Part shown: positions 12,801 through 27,800 of the stretch, in pieces
Numbering within the stretch: the first letter of the stretch is position 1
How the letters are laid out: each line of letters starts with the position of its first letter
Origin: Rhynochetos jubatus
Lineage: Eukaryota > Chordata > Aves > Eurypygiformes > Rhynochetidae
Direction of reading: 5' to 3'
DNA: 64,000 nt
NCBI GenBank assembly: GCA_027574665.1
Contig: CM050648.1
Location: 45,541,700-45,605,699 of the forward strand
Translations under genes and position numbers: made by a program
The notes under the pieces: model-generated
Seen by the model: the letters and a program-made list of their open reading frames with translations, nothing else
Told to the model about the DNA's origin: nothing
Databases searched by the model: none

Positions 12801-15800
12801 TCTTGATCGCATGCTGGCATTGTTAAATTCTTTATATTCCACCAAGATTGAAACACAGTACTTGAGTCTAATCACAAATTTTCTGCTTGAAATGACTAGC
12901 AAGAGCCCGGATTATTCCAGAAAAATATTTGAGCATCCATTGTCTGAATGCAAATTTCAGGTGAATTGTAATGTGTTTTCCTGTGTGCAATCATGTGACA
13001 AATTCCATTCCGTAATGTAGTTACCACTTGGACAAGAGTGGCGTAGCAAAGGAGATTTTTGAAAGTGTGTTTTGCACTCTGTAGTTAATAGCTGCAGCAG
13101 TCAGGGGTTATGCACAATATCAGAAGTTTGATGATTTTGTTGGGGCAATAATCTTACTTTCTTTTCAAAAAAGATTTCATTAAAATAATTATATATACAC
13201 GAAATGATGTGTGGAGTAATGAAACACTTAAAAAAAGAGGCTAATAGAGAGAAGCACCATAAGTTGGAGAAAAATTATTAAGAAGCAGGAATGTTCGTAC
13301 AAGGGCTGTACCTCAGTCCTCAGCTAACCAGTCCAAATTCATGAGTTTTTTTTGCTGAACTGTGGAGAACTTTCATGTGTTCAGGTTTTTTATAGTCAAG
13401 TTCTGCCCCTGTACCTGGGAAGATGTTTTAAATTCTGTACTGTAATTTCTGTTATCTTAAGGAAGGCAAACAGCCTTCATTCTTATTGTTCTTATTAAAA
13501 TCTTTTTGTGTTCTTAGGACTTTGTAATTGATTCCAGCTGGCGTTACCGAAGTACCATGCTCACACCTATGTTTGTGGAGACTCAAGCTTCTCAGAGTAT
13601 CCACAGGAATTCATCACAAGAAAGATCCCTTTCTGCTTCTGGGTCAGTCAGTGGTCGAGTGAGAGCTACCCAACAGCAGTATGAATTTACACCTACACAG
13701 CATCTCAGTAAGTCCAGACCAGTGTCTTCTGAAACTTTGTTTAGCTATAGGGATTGATAGCATTCTCTGCATTCCTTTTGTTTATGAATGTTTAAAGTAA
13801 AAGTGTAAATGCATTTAATGTTTTGTTTTCAAGGGCTTTTTTGTGTGTGTGTTACAAGAAAAAACATTCAGTCACATTTTTATTAGTCTCATATATATTC
13901 TATGTTCTGCCTAATGTAAAATAAGCTTGTTTCTTACCTAACAGCTTGAAATCTTTTCTGCCCATAACAACTGGGAATTATATTTTTGGAGGAGGAAAAT
14001 GGCCTACTTCCTAGATGTTTTCCCCTGGTTTATATTTGGATGTGTTACAGCTGGTTTACCCTCTTTTTTTACAGGTGGCAGAAGTTCTTTTAATTGGCTA
14101 ACTGGAAGCAGCATTGACACATTGGCAGAGTATACAGTTCCGTCATCCTCTGAATCCTTGTCTTCATCCATGCTGTTAGTTAACAAATGGGGTGAAAAAC
14201 TTAAACAAGCAACCTTTAAACCAGTGGGGCCGGATTTTGGGAAAAAAAGGTTGGGTTTGCCTGGAGATGAGGTGGACAGCAAAACTAAAGGTCTGTAAGC
14301 CTTATGATGTGATTTCTGTCTAACTATTACATTTTTATAGACTGTCTGTTGTTTGGCTGGCAGTCCATTATCTTTGAGACATTCTAACTGAGGTTCAGCT
14401 TGGGAGATTTTGTTTCCAGGAATGTGTGGTGATACGTAACACGTGGCAAAACCCTAGAATTGTGCTAGGAATTGCAAAGCTGTGTGCTGCTGGACGAAAG
14501 GACTGACTGGATAAGAAACCAGCCGGTGTGATCTTTGCATTCCTACCTCTCCCTAAGACCATCGTAGGCATGGCAGTTCAGTCCCTTCCATTTTAAATTT
14601 AAATGCTCATCTCCTGAAAGAAAAGGTCTCTTTAAACATATTTTTTCCAAACCATTTCAGCTGTGCTGACACAATCTCCAACAGATTGCATTCTGGCATT
14701 AGAAGTACCTGAGAATGCTCCTTCATCCACCCAGTTTAGCTGAAAAGTATCAGTACTGTTCTGGGATGGCTTAGGCTCCTTCTCACCATGTCCTCCCCAT
14801 TTCACCTTGCCTACCTTGTTATTAAAATTTTGACTGGAAGGATTGGATTAGGAGTTCAGGCAGAGAACTATAAAGGTGGAAGTTTTCAATACCTGAGAGG
14901 TGTTTCAGGGCAGTTTTGAATGTGCTGTGCTGAACTACAGAGAGTTCACTCTATCTTCCAGTCAGTCCTTGGCCTTCTACTAGGAAAATGCCAGTTATAG
15001 TGGTATAGTTTTTGTTTGCTCACTCTTCTTTCCTAGGAAATGGACTGAACAGTCTGTAAAGTGGCCTTTCTCCATGACTGTCCTGAGCAGGAGTTGATCC
15101 AGTGACAGTTCTGGAATAATAACTTAAAAAATATAGTACTGTATTATTATTACCCAATCTTTGAATATATTTAACAGCTCTTTTTATTTTAAGCTCTCAA
15201 AGGCAAGCATGGCATTTGCACCATATTCCATAGGGTATATAGCTCCCTACATAAATCTGTCATACGGGGCAAATTTGTTCATGAATTTTAGTGCCTTTCG
15301 AAGTACAATAGTTTGACCCTTATACCTCATCCATGTGCTTGAAGTTTTTATACAAATGCTTATTACCTCTTCTCCTAAGAACAACTTAAATTTCGTTTAA
15401 TTTGCTGTCTCGTTGAAAGGCCTTGTGTTAAGTTGCGGATATGAAACTTAAGAGACTAGCTGGTAAGTTAGTAAATACAGAGGTGATGTTTGATAGTATA
15501 TGATGCTCTTGCCTTAAATCTGAATTTGCTTGAGAAAGGAAAAGCTGTGGACATGATTATGCGTTCCCTAGGTATAGAAGAACGAGCAGAAATTCTAAGA
15601 CTGCGGAGACGTTTCTTGAAGGATCAAGAGAAACTCAGTCTGATTTATGCTAGAAAAGGTGTGGCTGAACAGAAAAGAGAAAAGGTTTGTCTGAAAAACT
15701 GTTACAGTATAAAACCTTAAGTTCCAGTGCCTTTTGCAGTCTCCTACTTCATCGTTAGAAGTAACTTTGTGAAGAAAGCTGTAAGATACTGTTGCTACTT

Positions 15801-18800
15801 TAGGAGCTTTAGCAGGTTTACTTTGGAAATCATGCTGTTTATGTGCTTAAAGCTAAATGATGTTCCTTAGCATGAGTGAGAAAAGAGCTGGATGACACCA
15901 CTTCCAGTCTACCACTAGGTGTATATGAAGTGATTTTATGTGATGGAGTCTGTAACAGCTATGGGAAGCACTTTACAGTTGTCGTCCTGGAAACTAGGAG
16001 CCTTCAAGCTACAGCACTTTGCAGAAATAGTTGGACAACATTATCCAGTGTCTGAAGGTGAACTCAAAAATGTGATACAGCGGATGGACTAACCAGAGCT
16101 GTTGTGTACTTTTAACCTGAAGGAATGTCAGTAATAATCGTTTGCCTGAGTGTTTATCAAGGCCAGAAACTTAGTACTGTGTGGGTTTCCTGGTTGTGTT
16201 ATGTACTTAGAATAAGTGTAAGTATTTTTAAGCTCTGTAGCAGTTTTTCAGAGGTTCGTATTACTAAAAACAACATACGTTATCATCCAAAAATGATAGC
16301 AGTTAGACCAAGAGCAAAGGAACCCAGGATTGAGAGCCTACAGTTGGAGACACTCTTATAATTCTTTTCAGCTGCAGACAACTGTGTAAACAGAACTTAG
16401 GTCTGGAAGAACCACACAAACACCTATTTTAGCCAATTTATATTTACTTGCAGGTTAAAGCTACCATTTCCTCCCACCCTGCAAGAAAGAACTTGTAAAT
16501 GCGTTCTGTACAAGTCCAAAATACAACCAACAGAAACCCCTGTGATACTCCACAATAAAAGACCAGAGGAGACTGTGAATGCTGTCAGGAGACCTTAAAC
16601 TTTTCAAGAGATTTGTTGCACGTAAACACACGTTGATACCGTACCTGACATGGCAAAATAGGAAAAAGTAGGTCCTGAGCCAGAACAGAGTTGGAAATAG
16701 CTTTAGCAAAGTCCTAATTTCTCCCACCAAATTGTCTTGAAAGTTTTTTTGAAAATCATCCCTTTGAAGTTGTGTTGAATCAAAATGGGCTTAAACAGCA
16801 AAATTACAGAAGGTTTACAGAAGAGAAAAACATCTTCCATTCTTCCAGTGTATATTGCTGGTTTAATTGGTAATGGCAGTAGCTAAAAATAAAATCTCAG
16901 CCCCTAAACTTGCTGCTGATTTCCTTATAGGGTATCAGTGCTACGAAAAGGAAGAAAGGCAGAGGAAGAGATGGGTTTTGTCTATATCTGGTAGTAGCTC
17001 GTTCAGTTTAAATCTATTCCTTTAAGCCTCAGCAAAAGGCAGGACAGCTACTTAACAACTGTAGTTTACAACAGTTGTATTACTGTTTAGTTTAAGTTTT
17101 ACTAGGAATCGGTCCTACCAGGTTCATCCTTCTTCCTTCCCCTCCCCATCCCACTGTGTGAAATAAAACACACTAGCTTTAGCAACCTCATTTTACTTTG
17201 CACTTGGGCCAGGCTGGAAACCATCTGGAAAGCCAATGGAGCTCTGTGGCTCGGCTGGCAGGCGGTAGCTTATTAAACCATAACAGCAAGGTATTAATAG
17301 TGAAAGTTAATGGCTGAAGTAAGTCTGTGAACAAGCCTTTGGAGTTTTAAATTGACTAAGATAATTTTGGAGTTAACCATAGTACAGCTTTATAGAAAAC
17401 GCACTTGTTTAATAAGCATGGCAGAAGTTTATGAAACACTTCAGAAATGCTTTTGTTTATTATGTCTTATCTAGATACAGCTCTTTCTAAGTAATATGAT
17501 GATTATTTTTCAACATGAACAATGTATTTCAGGAGATGAAATCTGAGTTGAAGATGAAGTATGATGCCCAGGTTACTTTGTACAGAAGTTACCGAGTAGG
17601 AGACCTTCCTGACATCCAGATTGAATACTGCAGCCTCATTGCCCCTCTGCAGGCCCTTGCCCAGGTCTGTCTGCTTTTCAAAGGTTGTTTGTGAAGTTTT
17701 CTGTTCTTGTAGGGAAAATGATGTGTAGTTGGGCAACTGCTTTCAAAATTGATTTGTTGTTTGCTAGTCAAACAACGTGACACACATTTAAAGAGTCTGT
17801 CTAGAGGGAGTGTTTCTCCTACCCCTGGGCTGGTGCAGTGATGAGAAGATGCCTTGTAGCTTGCCTCACCTGAGCAGTGAGTTGAACACTGAGGACCTGA
17901 GATGTCAGCTGTTGTCCATTGCCTCTGGATTCATCTGCTTGAGAAACAGATGGCCTTTACAGGCATTATTGCAAAGGGCATCTCACTGTACAGGAGCAGA
18001 ACAGACAATTTTTTTCTTTTATATAGCTGTAGCAGAGTTGTAAAAATACAGATGAAGTTACTATGTCTAAGACTGGACTCAGACTACTCAGTAAAGCTGA
18101 TCCAATATTCCTTTTCCTACCTGAGAGCGATAGAAACTGTAGGCTGAACCTATCCCATTTTAGTGTCTGGGAAGTCACAGTGTTCCTGATTAGCTTTGTA
18201 TTTAATTTCTTAATCCATGATAGACCAGGATGCATAAGATTGTGTTACACATACAAATGTTTTTCTGGGTTGAAAAAAATGCCTTTAAATCTCAGATGGA
18301 ACTGTCTGTCTGTACAGACAGTCTGTGTCTCTCTGTTGGCTCCCTCAGTGTTAGATCTGGGTCTCCTCACACATTGATGTCTTCTGTTTCTTTCTGAAAC
18401 ACTCTTTGCTGGCAGTGGTGTCCATAAGATGATGTTCGGTGTCTGGTTCCTGTAGTGGGAATTGTGAATATGCAAAAATTGTGAATTCCATCCTCTCTGC
18501 CGAGACTTTGGCCTGAAACCTTCGTTGTCTTGGAGTTCCTTTATGTAAAAGAATTAAGATGGGATTTGAATGTGTAGTACAGAAATTCCCAGCATAGGTG
18601 TGATGCATGCCAGACTAATTATTCCACTCCCAAGAGTGTCCACATAGGGATTAGGTACAGGGTGGGTCGTATCTCCTAATTTTTATTTATTAGTTTATTG
18701 TGTCACAGCGAAATTCAGCTGCCTTATTGCTTTTGTTGTAATTTACAGAAAGATCCAACATTTGCCAAGCAGCTTTTCAGCAGTTTGTTTGGTGGAATTT

Positions 18801-21800
18801 TTCGTGAGGTAGAAAAATCTAAAACTCCTTCTGAGAAAAAAGTCATCATCCAGAAGCTGCTGAACAACTTCAATGATTTCCTGAGTATGAGCCTGTCTTA
18901 CTTCCCGCCATTCATAGCGTGCATCCAGGTAAATCTTGCTGTATGGCATGAAAGTGACTGAATATGATGTCTTTGTCTGAATGTGTGATAAACTCATTGT
19001 TAATGAAGGTTAAACACTGTTACTGAAGTTTAGACACAGATGGAAAAAGAATTGTTATCCCAATGGATGTTTTGAGTGACTCTTGTTAAGGTGAACAAGG
19101 TAGTTCATGCCTCTGAACTGATTTTTTGAGGCTTCTGCAATTTCTGGTCTGTAGAGTTTGAGTCACCTTTGAATGTTTTAATTACATCTGTAACAAGAAG
19201 AGACTTGATTTTAAATGAAAGCCACAAGAACAATTGGAAGGGTTATGTGGGTGTCGTGTGCTTATCTTCCTGTTTCTGAGAATTGCTTACTTTGATGTCT
19301 GGAGGATATCAGTAGCTGTCAGACTGTTTATTGTTAACAACTCTTATTTATTTTTTCAAATTAGTCCCCTGAAGTAGTTGTCTGGGGACTTTCAGTAATG
19401 AGGGTAGGACTCCCTAGCACTCAGAGATGAGTGGATGCACCACAGATGTTCACTGGAAAGGAAACACAAGCCTTTCTGCTATGTGAGAATATACTGACCT
19501 GGAATACTTTGCAAACTTAATCTTCTACCCGTTTTCAGGCAGATTAAAAAAACTTGTCCAAGCACCTGTTACATACTCACTGTCACTGTATTTAATGTTT
19601 CTAGTCAACTGTGTTCATCTTAAAGTTGCGTCTGATTTGTAGCTCTCAAAATAATCAGGTTTTGAGTGGCAGGGTAAATTGTTTCTTCTTTCTGTTAAGG
19701 AAATTTAATTACTCTCTGACAGTAGATGTCATTCATAATACAGGAGAAATGTCTAGTTTGGACTAGGTTTTTAGACAGTGACAAACTTTGCTTCTTAGTA
19801 CTTGTATTTACACATCTGAAAAAATGTAACTTCTTGTTTACTTTTTTTCTGTGCAGCTGCATAAAAAATCAAATGCCATGGGGAATTTTTCTGGGCTGTC
19901 TCAGTATTTTTCAAGCCAGCATCTCACAATAGCTATCTGTTAATATTCCCTCTTGACATTGCATTTGTTGGTTCTCTGTCTTGATATCATTATTTGTGTT
20001 GCATTATGCTGTCTGCTAGATTAACAACACTGTTGCATTAGGCTTCCTTTTTTCTGTGTAGATGTAAAATGAAACTTACCTCAGAACGTAGTCAAGTTAA
20101 AAATTAGACAAAAATATGGTCTTTAGAAAGGCGGTAAGAGCATCTCGTTGGCATCCCCGTTCAATAACAAAAGAACTGCAGCACAAGGCAAGTCTCAGCC
20201 TCTGCATTTGAGCACCCTATGTAACAGTGAGAGGAAGTACTTTCCCCGACTGGGAACTGAGTTCATATTGATCAGGAGACAGGACTGGGAGAGGGAGAGT
20301 GCTGAGGCTGTCATTAGGCTCACAAAGGCTGTTCTAATGGCTTGGCCATTTGGAAATACAGCTTCTGTTTCCTGTATACCAACAGCATAATAAATACCGC
20401 CTTGGTTCAGAGAGGCTTCCTACTTCACTGCCATTTCCTTCTGGTTGTTTGACTTGTTGGTGTTCTACAGGTTCAAGTCCTGTCAGGAGAGTAACTTGGT
20501 GATAAAAAGAGCTGTTTTCATTTACAAGTATAATCTTAAAATTGACTGTGAGCCTCTGGGATTGGCTTTCAGGACAGATTAAAAACCAGCTGAAATACGA
20601 AGAAAGTTGTTAATTTTCTTAACAGATGGTAAGCGATCAATTAGTCACCAAAATACGCTAAATAGAAAGGTATCTCCTTTGATGTGGGACGATATGTGTA
20701 AATAGTGAGTTTGGGAGGGTATTTATATTCTCTGGACGTACCATTGTATTTGCACAGTTCTTATCCTTTTTCTTAGGCTTCCCTGAGAAAGGGCTTTTGG
20801 TCTTACCTTAGCAAAGCTCTTCTTAAGTTCTTTGATTGTGCAGTTGACACTGCATCCCATCCCTAAAAGTTGCCAAGGAATGTGTGCCTGTATGTAAGAG
20901 TGTCTGGGGCATGTGTGCGTCTCTGATAGAAACTGCCAGTTGAAATTGCCTGAGTAGCGAGTGAAGCATGTGCTGACCCTTCACTGGGATCCACCTGGTC
21001 TGTAACTCAGGAAGCTACAAGAAGCTGTTCCTTTTCTCTTTTTTATGGAGCACAGATTTATTGGTGTGTTGTTATTATTATTAATTATACAAATTGCGTA
21101 ATAAGTTTGCTTGTGCCAGATGTCTATTCTGCAGTTTTTGTGGTGGTTGCCGTTGATCCAAGAAGCGTAGCTTCGTTGTGCTCACTATCTCCTGTTGCAA
21201 TTTACAAACAGCATTTTTTTTTTTCATTTAGTATTCCTGAAGGTATGTGATGCAAGAATCAAACGTTAATTTTTGTCCTAAATCTCAGTGCTGTTTCTGG
21301 TAATGAAAGTTATATTACCACTCTTCCATGATGTAGATTATGCTTTTTCCTCCCTGTTTGGTTAAGATATTATTGCAACTTTCCTTTAGGTTCTTAAGTG
21401 AAAAAAACCCCCTGTGGCTATAATAAATTTGTCTGCTACTTTCTCGCTATATTAACCTGCATTTGGGATAATGATTTAAGTATTTAAAAAACCCCTTCAT
21501 TTAGACAAGAACGTTTATCCCTGAAAAAGAGGTTATTCTGTAGTTGGACTGATGTTAAAGATCTTCTAGAACTGTTGTCATGTCTTTAAAGCAGGTAGGA
21601 CTAGATGAGTACAGTCCTTAAACGAGTCTAACGGGAAGCTGTGGTACACTAAAACTGGGTTAAGTGTGTGGATAGAAAGCCTCTGGCTCGGAGAAGGCAT
21701 CATGGTTAGCTGTGCCTTTGGCTTACGGCAGGAGTGCACCGCTCAGTAGGGTAAGTGAAACACAGCAGGCACCACGCTGCTGACAACAGAAGGAAGGATT

Positions 21801-24800
21801 GAGGCTGTCAACGTTTCCATCTGCCTCGCCCTCACTTCCCCTGTGTGTTTCTGTCGAGAGAGATGTCCTGTGCCCTGGAGACAGACAAAGTAGAGGGTTA
21901 TTCTCTACTGTTCTCGGTCCAAAGCCCAACAGCACAGAAGGAAAAGATTCCAGTTTTCCCAGAGCTGGGAGCTTCTGGAGATAAATGGCTCTAAGAAGAA
22001 GGGTACAAACAGGTGATCTGTAAAAGGCAACTATCAGTATAGTTTTAGACTAAATGGGCACCTCTTGTTTTGTTTTATAGGAAATGAGTTACCGGCACAG
22101 AGAGCTACTAGACTTGGATTCAGCTAATGTGAGCACGAGCTGTCTTGCAAGTTTACAGCAGCCAGTGGGCATCCTCCTCCTGGAGCATGCCCTGATGGCT
22201 CTGTCCCCTGCGGAGGAGCCCCCATCCAAGCGGATGCGTGGGAGGACCGAGCTTGCCCCAGATGTGATCAGATGGATTGAACTTGCAAAGTAAATCCTTG
22301 TTTGAGACTCCCGTTTAGGTTTGCCTTGTGAAAAACTCTGCTTTTATGGCTTATGGGATTTCATTTTTACTCTTTCCCTCTGTTACAATTAGATATGCTT
22401 TTCATTTCTTGTCAGTTAATTCCTATCTTTCAGTTAGAGCAGTTAGATTTAACAGCTGTGCACCCTGATGATGCTATCAGACTGCTGAAAAACATCTTGT
22501 TCATAGCTTTTCAACTGCAGGAGTTTCCACAGGTCAGGTATTACCCTACAAGATGAAGTTTATCTCATTTAATATATAATTATGATCTTACATAAGAAAT
22601 ATCAAGCGGGTGGTTTTTTACTCTTACAAGCCAGTGATATTACTGCTTATTGAATTTCTGAATAGTTTATATTTGCATTGATACACCTCTGTTCAAGCAA
22701 TTAAAAACTTTCCCTTTTCAATTTGACTAGGCTTTACCGATCTCTTGGGGATTATGATGTGCTTCGTGGCATTTTCAGTGGTAAGATTGGGACTAAGGAA
22801 ATTACACAAAAAGCGTTGTTGGCAGAAGCAAGGAATGATTATACTGAAGCAGCTAAATATTATGATGAGGTAAAACGATGACAAGATTTTTTTTGTTTCA
22901 TAAATCTCTCATAACTTAAAACTAACAAGCCAAAATTAAACATTTTGAGAAGCAATATATTGTTTAAAATGTCCTTTTGTCTTTGTTTGATTGATGGTTC
23001 AGTCTGTAAAGACATAGGAACAGATGAGCAGTCACAACAGAGCAGTAAGCATGATAGTTTTCACTGTTTGTTATAAGGCTTCACATGTGCAATCACCTAT
23101 GCAGACAGTGAAAACACCGTGGGCGCACTACCACCCCAAGAGAGCAAACCGCACGTGATCATGTCAAAGAAAATCTGAGTGGTAGTGGGTAAAAATGAAG
23201 GAGCTCTTTAACTTTAAAAGAAAGTCTTTGCCCTTTAAAAATGCAGGTTTACTAAAGATAGCTACCTGAAAGGAATTTAGAAATAAATACTGACAAGCTT
23301 GAATTTTCTGCATTTAATATTGCTGTCATGTTCTGGTAAATGGATAGATATGTTTATGAGTCAGTGAATTATTGTTAAGTTCCTGATGACTTAGAATTGA
23401 AACTAGTCTCAGATTCTAGCTGAAAATCTTCCTCCCCCACAAACTCATTCCCTAGGCACTCTCTAAAGAAGACTGGCAAGATGGAGAGCCAACAGAAGCG
23501 GAGAAGGACTTCTGGGAACTTGCATCTCTGGAGTGCTATGACCACCTCACAGAGTGGAAGTCTTTGGAGTACTGGGCTACCGTTAATATCGATAGTGGAA
23601 GACCTCCAGACCTAAGCAAAACATGGAATGATCCATTTTTTCAGGTTCTTGGAAATCACTTCATTGATACTTGCTGTGTTTTTAATCTCTGCTGGGATGT
23701 CCTGCAGTAATGTGATTGTGGCTGGATTTCCATACTTTTATTATGGAAATTAGCAGAGAGTATGATATGTAAAGTAATTGAAGCAGTTCTGCTGGTTTTA
23801 TGAGGTACAATTTTTACCTTGAGTCTATGGCTCATCATATAGGACCAGCTTTATCATCAGCTTCTTGCAATGTTTTTGATGTTTTTATTTGTTTCATGTT
23901 TCAAGAGTTACCAAACCACTGGTTTTGAAACTGGTACAATTTGCTAACAACTTTTTGAGTCTATCAGAAAAGGCTGCTGTGATTTGTTAGACAAATTTGG
24001 AATTTGCCAAAAGGGAAAACATTTTAAGAAAACCATTCAAAGTATTTTTATATTTATTTGATCTGCCACCAGTAACAAAAAAATGATCATCTAATTTCAT
24101 TCCTAGAAATAAAGACTATATTTTCACCTTGTAGGAGACATACCTGCCCTACATAATACGCAGTAAGTTGAAGTTACTGCTCAGTGGGGAAAATGACCAG
24201 ACTTTGCTAACTTTTATTGATGAGGCGATGAAGACAGAACAGAAGAAAGCCATTATAGAAATGCATTACAGCCAAGAGCTTAGTCTCCTTTACATCCTGC
24301 AAGATGATTTTGACAGAGCCAGATACTACATTAGCAATGGCATGCAGATCTTCATGCAGGTAACAATCTCTGCTGTCTCTGATAGAATTTTTCGGTATAA
24401 ATTTATGGAACAGTGGAGCTGTTGTTGCTGTTACTGCTGCTAGATTATAGTCTCGAGAGAAATGCTTGCCCAAATGCAATGCAGTCTAGGTGCTTTCTAG
24501 TCACATGATAAAACTTCCTTTGAATTCGCTGCTTACAGTCATGAGAGGTGACCCAGCCAGTGGAGTGCATCCTCCCATTTTAATTTGTTTTATTTTCCTG
24601 ATTTCATCTATTAGAATTTTTTCAGAGTAATTGTTTGTGCAGATTAATATCTGTTTTATCTCATTCACCTTTTCAGAAGCCTTCCGTTCGTCAGAACAAA
24701 TTTAGAGTATTGCATTGACAGGTTACAAGTTCCATCTGTTACCAGGTTTGATTAGACCATTGGACTATCCTAAAACCTAGGATGGGAATTGCAGCTAGAA

Positions 24801-27800
24801 TATGCCTCTACGCTTGTCTAAAGCAGAGTTGCTCTTGGATTACAGGCTATTAAATTACTTGTGAAAGGTTGGGTTGTAGAGCATGTATAGCAGCATCAAC
24901 TACATAGTTTGTAGAGCACTGAATTAGAACCAGGTTGTAAATTCATTATAAGAAATCTTCCATTCTCTCCCTTTCTTTTCAGAGCTATTCCAGTATTGAT
25001 ACTTTGTTACATCAAAGTCGAATGACCAAACTGCAGTCTATACAAGCTTTGACAGAAATACAGGATTTCATCAATTTTATGACCAAGAGAAGTAAATATT
25101 TTTTTTCTTAAGCAATTTTCCTTGCATTGTGTTAAATAATCGTGGTTTCCTGAACTTTGAATTTCTGTTTCCACACTTGGAGGACTTGAACTCCTGTTTG
25201 AAGGAGCACAGATCTGGAATTACTTCTTACTGTCTTCTTGACAGTAAGAACTAGTGCATTTGTATAAGATAGACTTGAAGATAATTCTGTGTTCTATTGC
25301 AAAGTGTTATTAGCCTAACTATTGTGACAAGAGTTAAGGATCTCTTTTTAAAAGTGTGATAGTTTTAAACTAAGATTTTTGTTGGGGTCAGTTTTGGTAG
25401 CAAATAGTAGTTAGCAGAAATAAAAAATGGATTTGGTATATAATTTATAGTTACTGAGGTAGACATGAAATACAAATTCATGTGCATAAACCAAATTATA
25501 CATTAAATTTGGTTAACAGCTCCGCTATATTCCTGTACGGAAAGGTACCTACCCAGTGGTGATTCCCAGTGGCAGTTGACACTGATGTCCTTATTGAATC
25601 TCCTGTACTTCGGGAGATAAACAAAAGCAATGTGATCACCAAGTGGTATATTTAATGCAAACCCAGAAATGAAAACGTGTTGGTTTATTGCGGATTTCTG
25701 GTTTGAATGTTAAATTGTGCTTGGCTGTTTGGATTTAGATGCATTTAAAGTACTCTTAATTAATTTCTAGGTAACTTAGCTTCACAGGCTTCCCTTAAGA
25801 GACTTCTCAGAATTTGGACAAGCAGATATCCAGATGCTAAAATGGATCCGATGAACATCTGGGATGATATCATTACAAATCGGTAAAATTACATTCTTGG
25901 GTTAGCTTTAGCTCCGACTGCCTGTTGAGTTCTGAGAGGTGCTTGTTCTAGTGCTACTTGTTTTCATATGGGGGGGTGTATTTTTACCTTTTTTTAACTG
26001 TTATAGTAGCTTTATCAGTGTAACTTGGTTTTGTTTGATTAACTTATCATGAGAAGCAAAATGAGGTTGAGAACTGGACAGGGAATGAACAGTATTTTGA
26101 TAGGGAAACATAACTGTTAGTTTAGGCATTTTCTCGCGCCAGTGACTACATGGACTGTGAAAGCTAACCCACTTCAGTCCTTAAACACATCCACTTGTAA
26201 CTGAGTGGATTAGCTGTATTTAGCTCAATGAAACACCACCCAAAATGCCAGTCTGTTATGAATAAAAATACTTACCTACTTTGCAGGCTGTTCCGAAGTT
26301 AGGGAGTGTATAAAATAAGCCCAGCCGTGTCACTTATCAGTACTTCACGTGTTTATAGGAAAGTTAATGACTGGTGCTGTAATTAGAGACTTCTGCCGTG
26401 TTAGACTGTTGCTAGAAAGAACAAAGGCTCTCCAGAGACTCCTCTGAATTATCTCTGAAGAAGCTGTAATGCTTTTTCGAATTTGAAAGTTTTCTGTCAT
26501 CCCTGTGGTATCTATCTTCATCCCAATCCATTCTTCCAGTGCAAATCTAGAATTTTTTCCCTTTCCTGGGGGACAGCTTCTTCAACAGCTCTGCTGATAC
26601 CCACTCTGTTCTGTAATTTATTATCTCTTGGGTGTCATGAAAGCATGGCTACAGAAGTTAAATATTAGGCAAAGTACATGGTGTGGCTTACTCCTTTATA
26701 AAGTCTGAAAATATTTATGAGTTGGAAGGGTTGTCAGTGTCTTAAACGCTTTCATGTGCCTTCAGAAAACCTTTATCTCATGTTAAATTAGTGACTAAGG
26801 ATGTGCCAAGCCCCACTCCAGACTGCAGTGCTATTCTCCACATTGAATAACAGTCTGCATGTGAGATGCTGTTAAATGAGATAGAACTAGATGTAGAATG
26901 AGAAGGATTTAGGATGGATCCACGGCAATTCCCTTTCAGAAGCTGAGGAGGGTCACTGGTCTTTTCTGCAACACAAATTTCAATGTGTTGGTGTGGTAAA
27001 CGTTTGACTTGCAGGTTGACATAAAATACAGCATGGCACTTACGCCGTATAAATGAGACTCCTGTCAAGTTGGAATGCAGGTTACAGCTTGTTGAACTCA
27101 GAGGTTGTAGCTGTGATTTTAAAGGAACAAACTAACAAAAAATTCCACTCAATTATGGACATTTTCTAATGCTTAATCTTGTCAGTTCAAGATCCTAGAA
27201 TGCTTTCAGGGTCAACCTGTCCCTGATTATGACTTTCCAGACTCTGAGGTTGATGTTTAGCTCTTGCTGAAGGTGATCGCTATAGCTTGCCATTTTTCCT
27301 TAGCTTTGTTTACTGTCAGGCAGATCAACGCTTTGGAATGTTCATTCTCTTGGATGTATACCAGAGTGATTTGTACTCCTGTTGTCATTGTGCAGGTGTT
27401 TCTTTCTTGACAAACTGCAGGAGAAACTTGTCTGTGATCAGGCCAATGATAGTATGGAGGTGGATGAAGAGTACGGTGCTGGTGACCAAATGGAAGTCGA
27501 TCAACAGGGCGAAGACATTTACTCAATGATTAAAAGCTGCAAATTTAACATGAAAATGAAGATGATAGAAAGTGCCAGGAAACAGGTGACTGTACTGTCT
27601 GATAGCTTCCAATTTTGTGAGAAAATGTGCAGAAACTACAGCTGATCAAAGGCCCCTTTGATCCACAGATGGTTTCTGACACTCTAAAGGGCAGACAAAT
27701 AAAGTGTCTGAAAGGTTCTAGTCCTTAATGGAAGGGTTGCTTGCAACCAAACCTTATGCTTTCTCATTTACAAATAACTCTTCTGTACAAGAACCCAACT

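Noticed and set aside
18305-18320. 16-bp palindrome CTGTCTGTACAGACAG
   Set aside because: Short, built from a CTGT microsatellite-like stretch, and in an intron with no other signal.
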